Shown piece by piece: positions 23,023-34,016 of a stretch of DNA of 64,000 bases (its first letter is position 1; each line of letters begins with the position of its first letter). The notes under the pieces were generated by a model. It saw only the letters and a program-made list of their open reading frames with translations. It had not been told where the DNA came from and did no database searches. Made by a program: the position numbers and the translations under genes. The DNA lies in the NCBI RefSeq assembly GCF_018446385.1, contig NC_055987.1, positions 8,269,705-8,333,704 on the forward strand, written 5' to 3'. Source of the DNA: Zingiber officinale (taxonomy: Eukaryota > Streptophyta > Magnoliopsida > Zingiberales > Zingiberaceae).

Positions 23023-24861
23023 CTAAAACGAATTTGGTAATTCTGAATAACTCATCATTGATCTAACCATTTCCATAAGAGTCCTATTCCTTCGTTCTAC
23101 CACACCATTCTGTTGGGGTGTACCAGGTGCAGACAGTTGGGATTGAATCTCGGCATCTGAACTCCTAAACTCTCCTAAGAGGTAGTCGCCACCACGATCA
23201 GACAGTAGTGTCTTGATACCTTTACCATGATGTTTCTCCACATCAGCCTTATATTCTTTGAACTTATCAAAACACTCAGACTTGCGGCGCATCAAGTAAA
23301 TGTACCCGTATCTCGAATAGTCGTCTATAAAAGAGACAAAATATTCGAAACCACCTCTTGCTTAGATAGTCATAGGTCCACACAAATCAGAATGAACCAA
23401 TTTCAACACATCTTTAGCTCTATACCCCTTGGCCTTAAAAGGTCTCTTGGTCATTTTTCCTTCCAAGCAAGATTCGCAGGTTGGAAAATTTTCCACCACT
23501 AATGAACCCAAAGGTCCATCGACTATTAGCCTTTGAATTTTACTCAAGTTAAAATGACCAAGCCTTAGATGCCAAAGATATGTTTGGTTTATTTACGAAG
23601 ATTGCTTTCTCTTATTAGAATTAGAAGATGTGTTATTAATTGTCATTTGTTGTATCGTGGGAGTTATTGGATTTAGAGTATACAAATTGCCAATCAACGT
23701 ACCAGAACAGATAACTACCCTATTTTTCTTGACAACTACTTTGTCATCAAAAGAAACAGAATATCCATCCATAAATAGTTTAGAAACTGAAATCAAGTTT
23801 TTTCTAAAACATGGTACATAAAGACAATTTTTCAAAATCAATATTTTATTTCTATCAAAAGATAAATAAACATCTCCCACTGTAATAGGCGCCACTTTTG
23901 TAGCATTGCCCATGTAGACGATAATTCGTCGAGTTTCCTGGAAACCCCGCAATGAATTGCAGACATGATCAGTGGATCCCGCATCTACACACCAGGTACC
24001 GGTAGATAACACCACTAAACACGTTTCAACCACTAGAGAATAAAATATACCTTTATTGTTCTCCTTTTTGTGAGGACAGTCCACTTTCCAATGTCTAGAC
24101 TGCTTGCATGTGAAGCACTTGCCCTTCGACTTCTTTATACCTACATGCGGCCCAGTCCCTAGAGATCGATTCACTTTCTTTGTTGAACCAACTTGTTTCT
24201 TTTTATTCTTTCTGCCTTTTGGCTTAGAAGCAGAAACATTTTCAGCAATGTGAATTTGAGAACTTTGACAAAATAACCCTTCTGCTGCTTGAAGTTCTGT
24301 CAAAAGTTCCGCCAACGAATAAACCCTTTTGTTCATCTTGTAGTTCAGGCGGAACTGCTCAAAACTTTTAGGTAACGTTTGGAGAATGATATTGACATAG
24401 GTTTCCCCATCGATTTTTGCTCAAAGGACTTCCATCTCAATCAAAAGAGCCATCATTTTGATAATATGATTCCTTACGGGTGTCCCCTCAGTCATGGTGG
24501 TCATCATTAAGTTTCTTATAGCTTCCTGCCTAGCAACCTGATTATGGTGTCCGAAGAGTTCCTTGAGATTGCGCATCATGTCATAAGCAGTAGGCATGCT
24601 CTGATGTTGATATTGCAGCACATTTGACATGGAAGTCAAACTGTAACACCGCACCATCTCATCTGCCCTGACCCATTTCTTATGATACTCAATCTTCTCT
24701 TCAATAGAATCGCTATTAGGCAAGCTTGGACAAATCTCAAAAAGTATGAATTTGTAACCTTCAGCAGTTAAGACAATATCCAAGTTTCGTTTCCAATCAA
24801 TGTAATTGGGACTAGTAAGTTTGTTTTCTTTCAATATAACAACAAGAGGATTGAAAGCCAT
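23023..24861 (-). mobile_element. Copia copy A: gag, zinc knuckle and integrase remnants
   Basis: On the minus strand gag starts MAFNPLVVILKENKLTSPNY (24,861). A CCHC zinc knuckle (CFTCKQSRHWKVDC) is near 24,080-24,120, a protease-like WCVDAGSTDHVC near 23,985, GAG-pre-integrase near 23,450-23,550, and an integrase piece with GTPQQNGVVERRNRT near 23,100. This is the TNT1-94 type of Copia. Broken fossil. Confidence 0.75.
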
Positions 24862-27568
24862 TTGAAATCCTAAGAATCACAAAATATTTGGTCAAAATTT
24901 TAGAATTTAAAATAATATTGATTCCTCAAACAATATCATTTAAATTCACCAGCACCTCAAAACATCGTGAATTTTGTATGCCACGATAGTGTGGACGTAT
25001 ACAAATTCAAACATTTGTAAGAGGGGGTTTTACCCATTAATTTTATTATCTTGTCAACCTAACTTTATGACAAATAAAATTAATAGTTGATTTTTCTTCG
25101 GCCACACAAATAATAGCAGTGACTTCGATGGGGAGGATACTATTAAATGCGCCTAAGTGTATACCATTACTTGATACTTAGTCCATTAAATAGGATTGTG
25201 CCCCTTCAGATGGAGAAGATCACACAAACCTAAATAATTTCCTATAATCATCCATAAAGGGAGTTTAATCCAGTGATCTGCAAATAAACTCATCCGATGT
25301 GGAGGAAGACACTCAAAGGCAACGCGCAACTTTGAATGCATCACTTACAAACCAGTAATGGAGATCGTGGAATTTAAATAATTCCTCTCCCACTTAGTTA
25401 TTTAAAACGAGGAATTTTAACATGCACACACACACACAGCACAACATAAAAGACAATAAATATGAAAAATAATTTTCCAACTATTATGGCTTCATCCATA
25501 GTTGTGCTCCGTGTGCCATTAACCCTAGTTGCCGCCAACGGGTCATGTTGTCGCGTATATCTTGCTTCCTTTTCCGCTGCGTCTCTGGTCCTCAAATAGC
25601 ACCACACCTCGCAAGGATACGATCCGCGACAAAAATAAAATTTTACATTTATCAATCCTATATTCCACAAGGGAATGTACTGTTGGTTAGTCCTAGAAAG
25701 ATCGTACCGGTTCCACTGTACAAAAATTTTGTACAAGTGTCGAACCTTTCCTAATTAACATATTGTGTTCTTTAGAAGTTAAATTAGGAATCGCAAACGG
25801 AACTTAACATTATTGATTCCAAATTTAACTTATCTGTTCTTAATGGTTTAGACTTGGATCGCAAGCGGAACTTAACACTATTGATCCAAACCCACCTACG
25901 TTATAAATTTAATTAAATATTAATTTCCAAAATTGGCTTCTAGGACTGCATGGCGAGACACATGACCTTCTTGGGTATGGGAGCATCCACCACCGCCTAG
26001 ACAAATCCTTTTAAGAAAAGCTAATATTTAATTTCCTTATATAACTCTAGGTTTAACCAAAAAGAACAATCGAATCACAAATACGAAAAACAAAGAAAAA
26101 CACAAACACGAATTACTAATTCGAAAAACTAGATCTAATGTCTCTTGTATTTGGAATCCATACAAAGAAAAATAACTAGCATGATGCGGAAAACAATTGC
26201 TAATTATACATTTTTTTTGCAAGCTAATGACCTCGAGATCTTCTGTCGTATTCCTCGTCTCGCCTTGGACGTCGTGTGGGCGACGATCCTCCAAGATGAA
26301 CACCACCCAAAGCCTTCTTCTCCTTCTTCTAATTTTCGGCCACCACCACTACAAAAGAAAAGAGAGCAAAGGGAAAGGGAGAAGAGAGAGGGTCGGCCAC
26401 ACCAAGAGAACCACCAAGCAAAAGAATAAGAGTTGTGTCTTATGAGGCCTCCTCACCCTTTCTTTTATATTACTTGCCCAAGGCAAATAAGGGAAGAATT
26501 TTTACAAAAATTAAAATCTTCCTCTTGTTTTTCCTTTTATCTTTTTATTTTTCCTTTTCTTTCCTCTTGATTGAATCAATCACCAAATCATTGGATGATG
26601 ATTTTATTTTTATTTTTATTTGGCCGGCCCCCTTGTTTGGGGACCAAGCAAGGGCGGTCGGCCCCCTTAAAGAGGAAGGAAATATTTTTTTATAAAATTT
26701 TACAAGAAGAAATCCTCTTATAAAATTTTACAAGCTCTCTTTTCTGAAGTGGATGTTAAAAAGGAAAGTTTTAAAAATTAAAACCATGTTTTAAAATTTA
26801 AAACTTATCTTCAAAAATTTCCTTTTTTTAACATAAATAGAAAATTTTAATTTTTAAAACTTCTCTTCCTTTTTTCTAAAACCATGATGATGGTTAAAAA
26901 AAAAGTTTTAAAACTTTTAAAACTCTCTATTAAATAATGTGACCTAATTCAAATAAGGAAAGTTTTTAAAATTAAAATCTCTCTTTTAAAACTTATAGTT
27001 TTCTACAAAGAGAATATTTTAAAAATTTAAAACACCCCTCCTATTTGAATTTATTTTGGTCGGCCCTTACTTGCTTGGTCACCAAGCAAGAGGGTCGACC
27101 CTCTTAAGGAGATGGTGGTCGGCCATTGCTTGGTCACAAAGCAATGGCCAGCCTCCTTTCTTGGACACCAAGAAAAGCTTTTAATGAGTGGTTTATAAGG
27201 CACTAATGAGGCTACGACAGGGACCTAGAGGAGAAATTAGTTTTGACCTTCCGATGAGCTTGAGTATCCCGTGTTCGCCCCGAACACACAACTCAAGTTC
27301 ATCAACAATAACTCATTCCACTAGAGAGTTATTGTTGCACTACCACACCAATCCCAAATTACATTTATGGGATCCTTCTTATCATGAGTGTGTTAGTCTC
27401 CCTGTGTTTAAGATAGCGAATGCCCACTGATTAAGTAAGTTACTGACAACTCACTTAATTAATATCTAGCTCCAAGAGTAGTACCACTCAACTTCATTGT
27501 CATGTCGGACTAAGTCCACCTGGAGGGTTTAACATAGCAATTCTTATGAGCTCCTCTTGGGAGCATTC
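24862..27568 (-). mobile_element. Copia copy A: leader and LTR-like region
   Basis: Non-coding. About 24,862-25,760 is the leader upstream of gag, with a CA repeat at about 25,422-25,438. The segment about 27,190-27,600 closely matches 31,340-31,760 of copy B, so it belongs to the shared LTR. The middle (26,700-27,060) is rich in AAAGTTTTAAAAATTAAAA words also seen in copy B. Confidence 0.6.
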
Positions 27569-30500
27569 TCAACCTAGATTACTAGGACACAGTTTCCTTC
27601 TATAATTAATAGCACACACTATATATAAACCTACTCCATGCCTAAAAGGTAAGAAACCTTTCTTGGAGTTCTGCATGCTAAAACGAGCAAGGATTGTATC
27701 TATATATGAAGATTGAGATAAGCACAACATTTTTTTCTTGTGATCTCTTATAACTTTGATCCTAAGAATGTGTGCACATTCTCCTAAGTCCTTCATATCA
27801 AATTGTTTGGATAACCATACCCTTACGTCCAATAACACTTTGACATTGTTGCCAATTAACAAAATATCATCTACGTATAGTACAAGAAATACCACCAGGT
27901 TTCCATTACACTTCTTGTATATACAAGACTCATCCGGACACTGAATAAATCTATATGACTGGATTACTTCGTTAAACCGGATGTTCCAAGATCTTGAAGC
28001 TTGCTTTAGTCCATAAATAGACCGATTCAACTTGCACACTAGATGCTCTTTGCCCTTTTCAATGAACCCCTCTGGTTGCTTCATATGGATGTTTTATTCA
28101 AGACTTCCATTAAGGAAAGCTGTCTTGACATCCATTTGCCAAATCTCATAATCCATATGAGCAGCAATGGATAAGAGTATCCGGATAGACTTAGCATAGC
28201 TACCGGCAAAAAAGTCTTCTCATAATCGATTCCCTCTTTCTGAGTATACCCTTTCGCAACAAGCCTTGCTTTGAAGGTTTCTACCTTCCCGTCTGTCCCT
28301 CTTTTCCTTTAGTAGATCTACTTGCATCCAACGGCTTTTACACCATCTGGTGGTTCTACAAACTCCCAGACCTTATTAGAATATGTAGATTCTATTTCGG
28401 AATTCATTGTTTTTTGCCAAGATACTGCATCTATATCTTGGAGTGCTTCGTCATATGTCCGGGGATCAGGTTCATGTTTATCCGGGATCAAGTCTGAAGA
28501 CTCTCCCAAAAACATGAATCTTTTTGGTTGCCTCACAACCCTCCCACTACGACGAGACATTGTTTGTGGTTGTGTATCATGTGTGACACGTGTTGCAGTC
28601 TCTTGTGGTACTTCATCTTGTACTGTTAGTACTGAAGTGGACATGTTCTCTCTCATTTCTTCTAGAATAATTTTACTTTTGGGCTTGTGGTCCATTATAT
28701 AGTCTTCTTCTAAAAATTGGGCATTGGTGCTAACAATGACCTTCTGGTCTTTAGGACTATAAAATAAACCACCTTTCGTTTCTCTAGGATAACCCACAAA
28801 CACGCGAACTTCTGTACGAGATTCTAACTTATCAACATCTGTTTTCAGCACATGTGCTGGACTTCCCCAAATTCGAATATGTCTTAGACTAGGGATTCGC
28901 CCATTCCATAATTCTGTGGGAGTAGAAGGTATTGATTTAGAAGGTACTAAGTTCAGAATGTGCGCTGCTGTTTTCAGAGCGTATCCCCAAAACGAATTTG
29001 GTAATTTTAAATAACTCATCATCGATCTAACCATCTCCATAAGAGTTCTATTCCTTCGTTCTGTCACACCATTCTGTTGGGGTGTACCAAGTGCAGACAA
29101 CTGGGATTGAATCCCAACCTCTGATAAGTAATTCCTAAACTCTCCCAAGAGGTATTCACCACCACGATTAGACCATAGTGTTTTGATACTTTTACCAAGA
29201 CGTTTCTCCACATCAGCCTTGTACTCTTTGAACTTATCAAAGCGCTCAGACTTGCGGCACATCAAGTAAATGTATCCGTATCTCGAATAATCATCTATAA
29301 AAGAGACAAAGTATTCGAAACCATCTCTTGCCTAGATAGACATAGGACCATACAAATCAGAATGAACTAGTTTTAACACATCTTTGGCTTTATACCCCTT
29401 GGCCTTAAAAGGTGTATTGGTCATTTTACCTTCCAAGCAAGATTCATAGGTTGGAAAATTTTTCAACTCTAATGTACCCAAGAGTCCATCGGCTATAAGC
29501 CTTTGAATCCTACTTAAGTTAATATGACCAAGCCATAGATGCTAAAGATATGTTTGGTTCATCTCTGAATGTTTTTTTTTTTCTCTTATTAGAGTTAGAA
29601 GATGTGTTATTAATTTCCAATTGTTACTTTATGGGAGAAATTGGATTTAATGTATATAAATTATCAACCAATGCACTAGAACAGATAATAACTCTATTTC
29701 TCTTTATAACTAAATTGTTACGAAAAGAAACAGAATATCCATCCAAATACAGTTTAGAAACTGCAATTAAATTTTTTCTAAAACTGGATATATAAAGACA
29801 ATTTCTTAAAACCAAACTTCTATTCCTAAAAGGTAAGTAAACGTCTCCCACTGCAACAGCCGTCACCTTAGTAGCATTGCCCATGTATACAGTTATCTTT
29901 CCTTCAAATAGTCGTCGGGTTTCCTGGAACCCCTGCAAAGAATTGCAGACATAATCAGTGACTCCCGTATCTACACAACATGTGCTGGTAGACAACACCG
30001 CTAAACATGTTTCAACTAATAGAGCATGAGATATACCTTTATTGTTATGATTCCTACGAGGATAGTCCGCCTTCCAATGTCCTGACTACTTGTAGATGAA
30101 GCACTTGCCCTTCGGCTTCTTCATTCCAGCTTTTTGTCCTGTACCCTGAGGTTTATTCATCTTCTTTGCTGAAAAGACCTGTTTCTTCTTCTTCTTGCCT
30201 TTCGACTTAGAAGTAAAATCATTTTCAGCATAGTGAATCTGAGAACTATGACGAAATATACCTTCTACTACCTGTAGTTCTGTCAGAAGTTCCGCCAACG
30301 TATACTCCCTTTTGTTCATGTTATAGTTCAGGCGGAACTGCTCAAAACTTCTGGCTAACATTTAGAGAATTATATCGATCTGGGTTCCCCATCGATTTCT
30401 CCTCCAAGGACTTGTATTTCATTCAGACAAGCTATCATTTTGAGGACATGATCTCTTACGGGTGTCCCCTCAGGATGGTGGCTGTCATTAACTTTCTCAT

Positions 30501-30660
30501 TGCCTCTTGCATAGCAGTCCGACTCTGGTGCCCAAAGAGTTCTTTGAGATTGTTCATTATATCATAAGCCGTTGATAAATCTTGATGCTGATGTTGCAAT
30601 ACATTTGACATTGAAGCCAAAATGTAATACCACACAATCTCATCTGCTTTTACCCATTTC
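27569..30660 (-). mobile_element. Copia copy B: gag, integrase and RT remnants
   Basis: Pieces in minus-strand order are gag with zinc-knuckle region (about 30,086-30,660), protease/GAG-pre-integrase (29,624-29,998), integrase (28,318-29,265, with GTPQQNGVTERRNRT and FWGYALKTAAHILN) and reverse transcriptase (27,569-28,084, with LYVDDILLIGN, the catalytic YVDD). It is closely related to copy A over the shared gag-integrase part. Broken fossil. Confidence 0.78.
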
Positions 30661-30684
30661 TTATGATACTCAATTTCCTATTGT

Positions 30685-31185
30685 GGATGGCTACAAAAGG
30701 AAAGTTTTAAAAATTAAAATCTCTCTTTTAAATCCCTTGGAGGATGACTATAAAAGGAAAGATTTTAAAATTAAAATCTTTCTTTTAAATCCCTTTGTGG
30801 ATGACTATAAAAGGAAAGTTTTAAAAATTAAAATCTCTCTTTTAAATCCCTTGGAGGATGACTATAAAAGGAAAGATTTTAAAATTAAAATCTTTCTTTT
30901 AAATCCCTTTGTGGATGACTATAAAAGGAAAGTTTTAAAAATTAAAATCTCTTGGAGGATGGCTATAAAAGGAAAGATTTTAAAATTAAAATCTCTCTTT
31001 TAAATCTCTTGGAGGATGGCTATAAAAGGAAAGATTTTAAAATTAAAATCTCTCTTTTAAATCTCTTTTAGGATGACTATAAAAGGAAAGATTTAAAAAT
31101 TAAAATATCTCTTTTAAATCCCTTGGAGAATGACTATAAAAGGAAAAATTTTAAAAATTAAAACTCCCTTTTAATTCCCTTATGG
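30685..31185. repeat. 57-bp tandem repeat, about 8-9 units, in Copia copy B LTR
   Basis: Units starting GGATGRCTATAAAAGG occur at 30,685, 30,742, 30,799, 30,856, 30,913, 30,957, 31,014, 31,071 and about 31,128. Spacing is 57 bp except once. In the first half two variants alternate (CCTTGGAGG and CCTTTGTGG endings), giving a 114-bp higher-order unit. Because 57 is a multiple of three, a frame stays open with a 19-residue repeat. That is a by-product, not a protein. Confidence 0.88.
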
Positions 31186-31339
31186 GCGACTCCTTGCTTG
31201 GGCACCAAGCAAGGCTTGGCTGGCCACCTCTTGGGCTCCAAGCAAAGCTTGGCTGGCCCTTGCTTGGACACCAAACAAGAATGTAGCCGACCCATTACTT
31301 GGGCAAAAAGTAGACTTGGTTGGATACGAGGCTTTATAC

Positions 31340-32240
31340 ATAGAGGCTACAACAGGAACTTAGAGGAGAAATTAGCTTTGAGCTCCTGATAAGCTTAAGC
31401 TTCCTGTGTTCAACCCGAATACCCAACTCAAGTTCATCAATAATAACTCATACCACTAAAGAGTTATTATTGAACTACCGTACCAATCCTATATTTCATT
31501 ATGGGTTCTTTCTTATCATGAGTGTGTTAATCTCCCTGTGTTTAAGATATCGAATGCCCATTAATTAAATGAGTTATTGACAACTTACTTAATTAACATC
31601 TAGCTCTAAGAGTAGTACCACTCAACTTCATTGTCATGTCGGAACTAAGTCTACCTGTAGGATTTACATGATAATCCTTATGAGCTCCTCAAGGAGACAC
31701 CATCATCCTAATAAATAGGACAGTTTCCTTCTATAATCAACAACACACCATATAAATAATATTATTTCCCAACTTATCGGGCATATTGATTTAACGAATA
31801 AATCTCATCCTTTGATAAATTAAAGAAATAAATACTAAGTACATGTGCTTGTTATTATATCGGGATTAAGAGTACACACATCCATAATAACAGAGGTTCT
31901 GTTCTTTTATGCAGTCAGTATGAAAGAAATAACCTCAAATGATCCTGCTTAATACATACATAGTGTACTAGTGTAATTTATAGTCAAGATAAACTAATAC
32001 CAAATTACACTATAACTATTCCAATGGTTTGCCCCAATCCATCTTGGTTGTGAGCTACTATTTATAATTTATAAGGAACTGATAACATGATCTTCTGTGT
32101 GACACCACACACCATGTTATCTATAATATAAATTAAATGGACAACTGCATTTAACTAAATACAGACATTTGACCAATATGATTCTCATTTCAAAGTAAAT
32201 ATTTGTATAAAAGGTTAGGCTTTTAGTATACAATATAACA
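31340..32240 (-). repeat. LTR of Copia copy B
   Basis: On the minus strand it starts TGTTATATTGTATAC at 32,240. The inner part (31,340-31,760) matches 27,190-27,600 of copy A, and the 57-bp array lies in the same LTR. Its outer end abuts the SIRE gag remnant. Confidence 0.65.
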
Positions 32241-32266
32241 CCTTCGTGTAGCTTGATCAACTTGTC

Positions 32267-32590
32267 TCATAGTTCTTTCGCATTCTGGTGCGGTCCTACT
32301 CGGTTCAACTCTTTCGTCAGTCCGCATTGTAGCGTGTTGAGTGCTTTGAAGTCTGTTGACGATTTTTTCTTCATGTCCGAAGTCCACTGTTTCGGGTCCA
32401 ATAGAATTCCGAAGTTGTCGACCGGCACCTTGTAGCCTCTGGTGACGCTGAACCATTGGTCAAAATCGGTCTTCAGGTAGACCTCCATTCGCTTCTTCCA
32501 GTACGGAAAATCATCTCCGTTGAATATGGGAGGACGTACTGTGTTGAAGCCTTCAATTTGAGACATTTTAATCTGCACACAAGTAAACAA
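32267..32590 (-). mobile_element. gag remnant of the SIRE element
   Basis: The start MSQIEGFNTVRPPIFNGDDF and the following PYWKKRMEVYLKT are typical of Copia gag (the DUF4219/UBN2 type). It lies just downstream of the leader and is interrupted by the nested Copia pair. Fossil. Confidence 0.8.
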
Positions 32591-32647
32591 ATAGACACAA
32601 AGATCCCAAGATTAGTAGTGCAGAATAAAATAAAAGGAAACTAATAA

Positions 32648-32810
32648 CTGAATTGGTGTTGCACCAATTCAGATTAATTGCAACGAAAAAGATTCCAAAA
32701 AGGTAATAATACCAGTTTGGAATATGACGAGAAACTGAAAATCGAAGAAAAAGAAAGAAATGAGTTTTATCCCCTGTCTGATTGGTGGTTGCACCAAATC
32801 AGAGCGGTGC
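32648..32810 (-). repeat. Two leader hairpins beside the SIRE primer-binding site
   Basis: GAATTGGTG-TTG-CACCAATTC (about 32,651-32,671) and TGATTGGTG-GTT-GCACCAAATCA (about 32,780-32,803) are two hairpins of almost the same sequence about 130 bp apart in the leader, where retroelement RNAs carry packaging and dimerisation signals. The role is inferred. Confidence 0.5.
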
Positions 32811-32812
32811 CC

Positions 32813-32824
32813 GCTCTGATACCA
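32813..32824 (-). other. Primer-binding site (initiator tRNA-Met)
   Basis: TGGTATCAGAGC on the minus strand lies two bases inside the 5' LTR edge. It is complementary to the 3' end of plant initiator tRNA-Met, the usual Copia primer. Confidence 0.9.
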
Positions 32825-32936
32825 CTTGTTGGATCGAGAATTTGCTAGAGGGGAGGGGGTGAATAGAGATTTAAAAATATCGACGTATAGAGTAGGCAGC
32901 TAAAAAACGAAAATACAATGCTAACAAAGTTGTTTT

Positions 32937-34016
32937 TGTTGGTGCGGGTAGCACTAACGGTCTAACCTAGGTTTTGATGAATGACAAATAGGTTAAGTTA
33001 GTTTTGTTGTTGTCTGACACTTTGATCGAGTGTGCAGGAGAAGTCCAGACAGGTCGACGGGCTGACCGGATGTCTGGCACGAAGTCCAGCTAGGTCGACG
33101 GGCTGACCGGATAGCTGGCGAGAAGTCCAAGCGGGTCGACGGGCTGACCGGACGCTTGGCAAGAAGTCCAGCTAGGTCGACGGGCTGACCGGATAACTGG
33201 CGAAAGGTCCAGACGAGTCGAAGGGCTGACCGGACGTCTGGCAGGTAAGTAAGGTAAGTCACTGGAGGGGAGTGACTGTGAGGACGCGTTCCCGGGAAGG
33301 GAACATTAAGCGTCGATCCGGCTTTGATCCATTTCTGAAATCTAAGTCGAGATCGTGACTAGATTCCGGTCTCGGAAAGACGGAATCTAAGTCATACTGT
33401 TTCTGTTAATTCATACTTTATAAATTGTGCTAACAATCTGTGTTGCAGGGTATATTTTGCCTCGGACTAACCTTGTTTTGCAGGAGAAGGAATCTCTGGA
33501 AAAAGGTGGTCCGAGCGCTCGGAGGGGATTCGGGCGCCCGGAGGCAACTTTTATCCTCTGCGTCGCCTCGCCACGTGGAGCATCCTGACTGGACTTGCCA
33601 CGTCGCACCAGGGCGCCCGGAAGGGATCCAGGCGCCCGGAGCAGCATATAAAAGAAGCCCCAGGGGTGGAGCTTCAAACACAACTAAGAACTCTTCGACT
33701 GCCTGCCCTGCTGCTCTACGCTCCTGCGACGCTAACAAAGCTCCGACAAAGTGCTCCTTCTTCTTTGGTTAATTTCATTGTCGGTATCACTTTGTTTCAT
33801 TAGCATTTCTTGTACACCTTTTGTAATCATATTCGAATTGCTAGTGATTGCCCAACGAAAGTGGTCAAGGACCACGGGCCTTCGAGTAGGAGTCGTCACA
33901 GGCTCCGAATGAAGTAAAATCAACTGTGTTCATTTACTTTTCCGCTGCGTACTTTTACACTCGAGTTTTCGAATCGATATTCACCCCCCCCTCTATCGAA
34001 CGATCACGGTCCTACA
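32937..34016 (+). mobile_element. Antiparallel solo LTR inserted in the SIRE 5' LTR
   Basis: This 1,080-bp LTR starts TGTTGGTGCGG and ends GGTCCTACA, flanked by a perfect 5-bp duplication GTTTT (32,932-32,936 and 34,017-34,021). It belongs to the same broad LTR family as its host but lies in the opposite orientation. It has a TATAAAAG box near 33,648 and a five-unit hairpin array. No internal region is present, so it is the product of LTR-LTR recombination. It is a fossil younger than the host LTR. Confidence 0.9.
33045..33241 (+). repeat. Five-unit hairpin array with covarying stems
   Basis: Five 33-nt hairpins are spaced by 8 nt (period 41). Each has a 7-bp outer stem, a 4-bp inner stem GGTC/GACC, an 8-nt loop GACGGGCT and a 3-nt bulge GGA. 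Outer stems are CCAGACA/TGTCTGG, CCAGCTA/TAGCTGG, CCAAGCG/CGCTTGG, CCAGCTA/TAACTGG and CCAGACG/CGTCTGG. Only unit 4 has a mismatch in the outer stem. Unit 5 differs in the inner stem and loop (AGTC, GAAGGGCT). The array lies in the 5' part of the solo LTR. Confidence 0.9.

Larger units (their letters stand above)
22990..32240 (-). mobile_element. Two partial TNT1-like Copia copies nested in the SIRE element
   Basis: Two copies of one Copia family lie head to tail on the minus strand. Copy A is about 23,000-27,600 and copy B about 27,570-32,240. The right end is the LTR start TGTTATATTG (32,240), beyond which SIRE gag resumes. The left end lies somewhere between 22,960 and 23,010 and is not resolved. 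Both are fossils with several breaks each, and neither is full length. They must be younger than the SIRE insertion. Confidence 0.7.

Noticed and set aside
30572-31003. 143-residue frame with a 19-residue Lys-rich repeat
   Set aside because: By-product of a 57-bp tandem repeat in an LTR; the unit length is a multiple of three.
30685-31185. Regularly spaced 57-bp repeat considered as a CRISPR-like array
   Set aside because: There are no unique spacers, the whole unit repeats, and the context is a plant LTR.
33045-33241. Hairpin array considered as a tRNA or miRNA cluster
   Set aside because: The hairpins are only 33 nt with 8-nt loops, too short for a plant miRNA precursor. No tRNA cloverleaf or internal promoter boxes are present.
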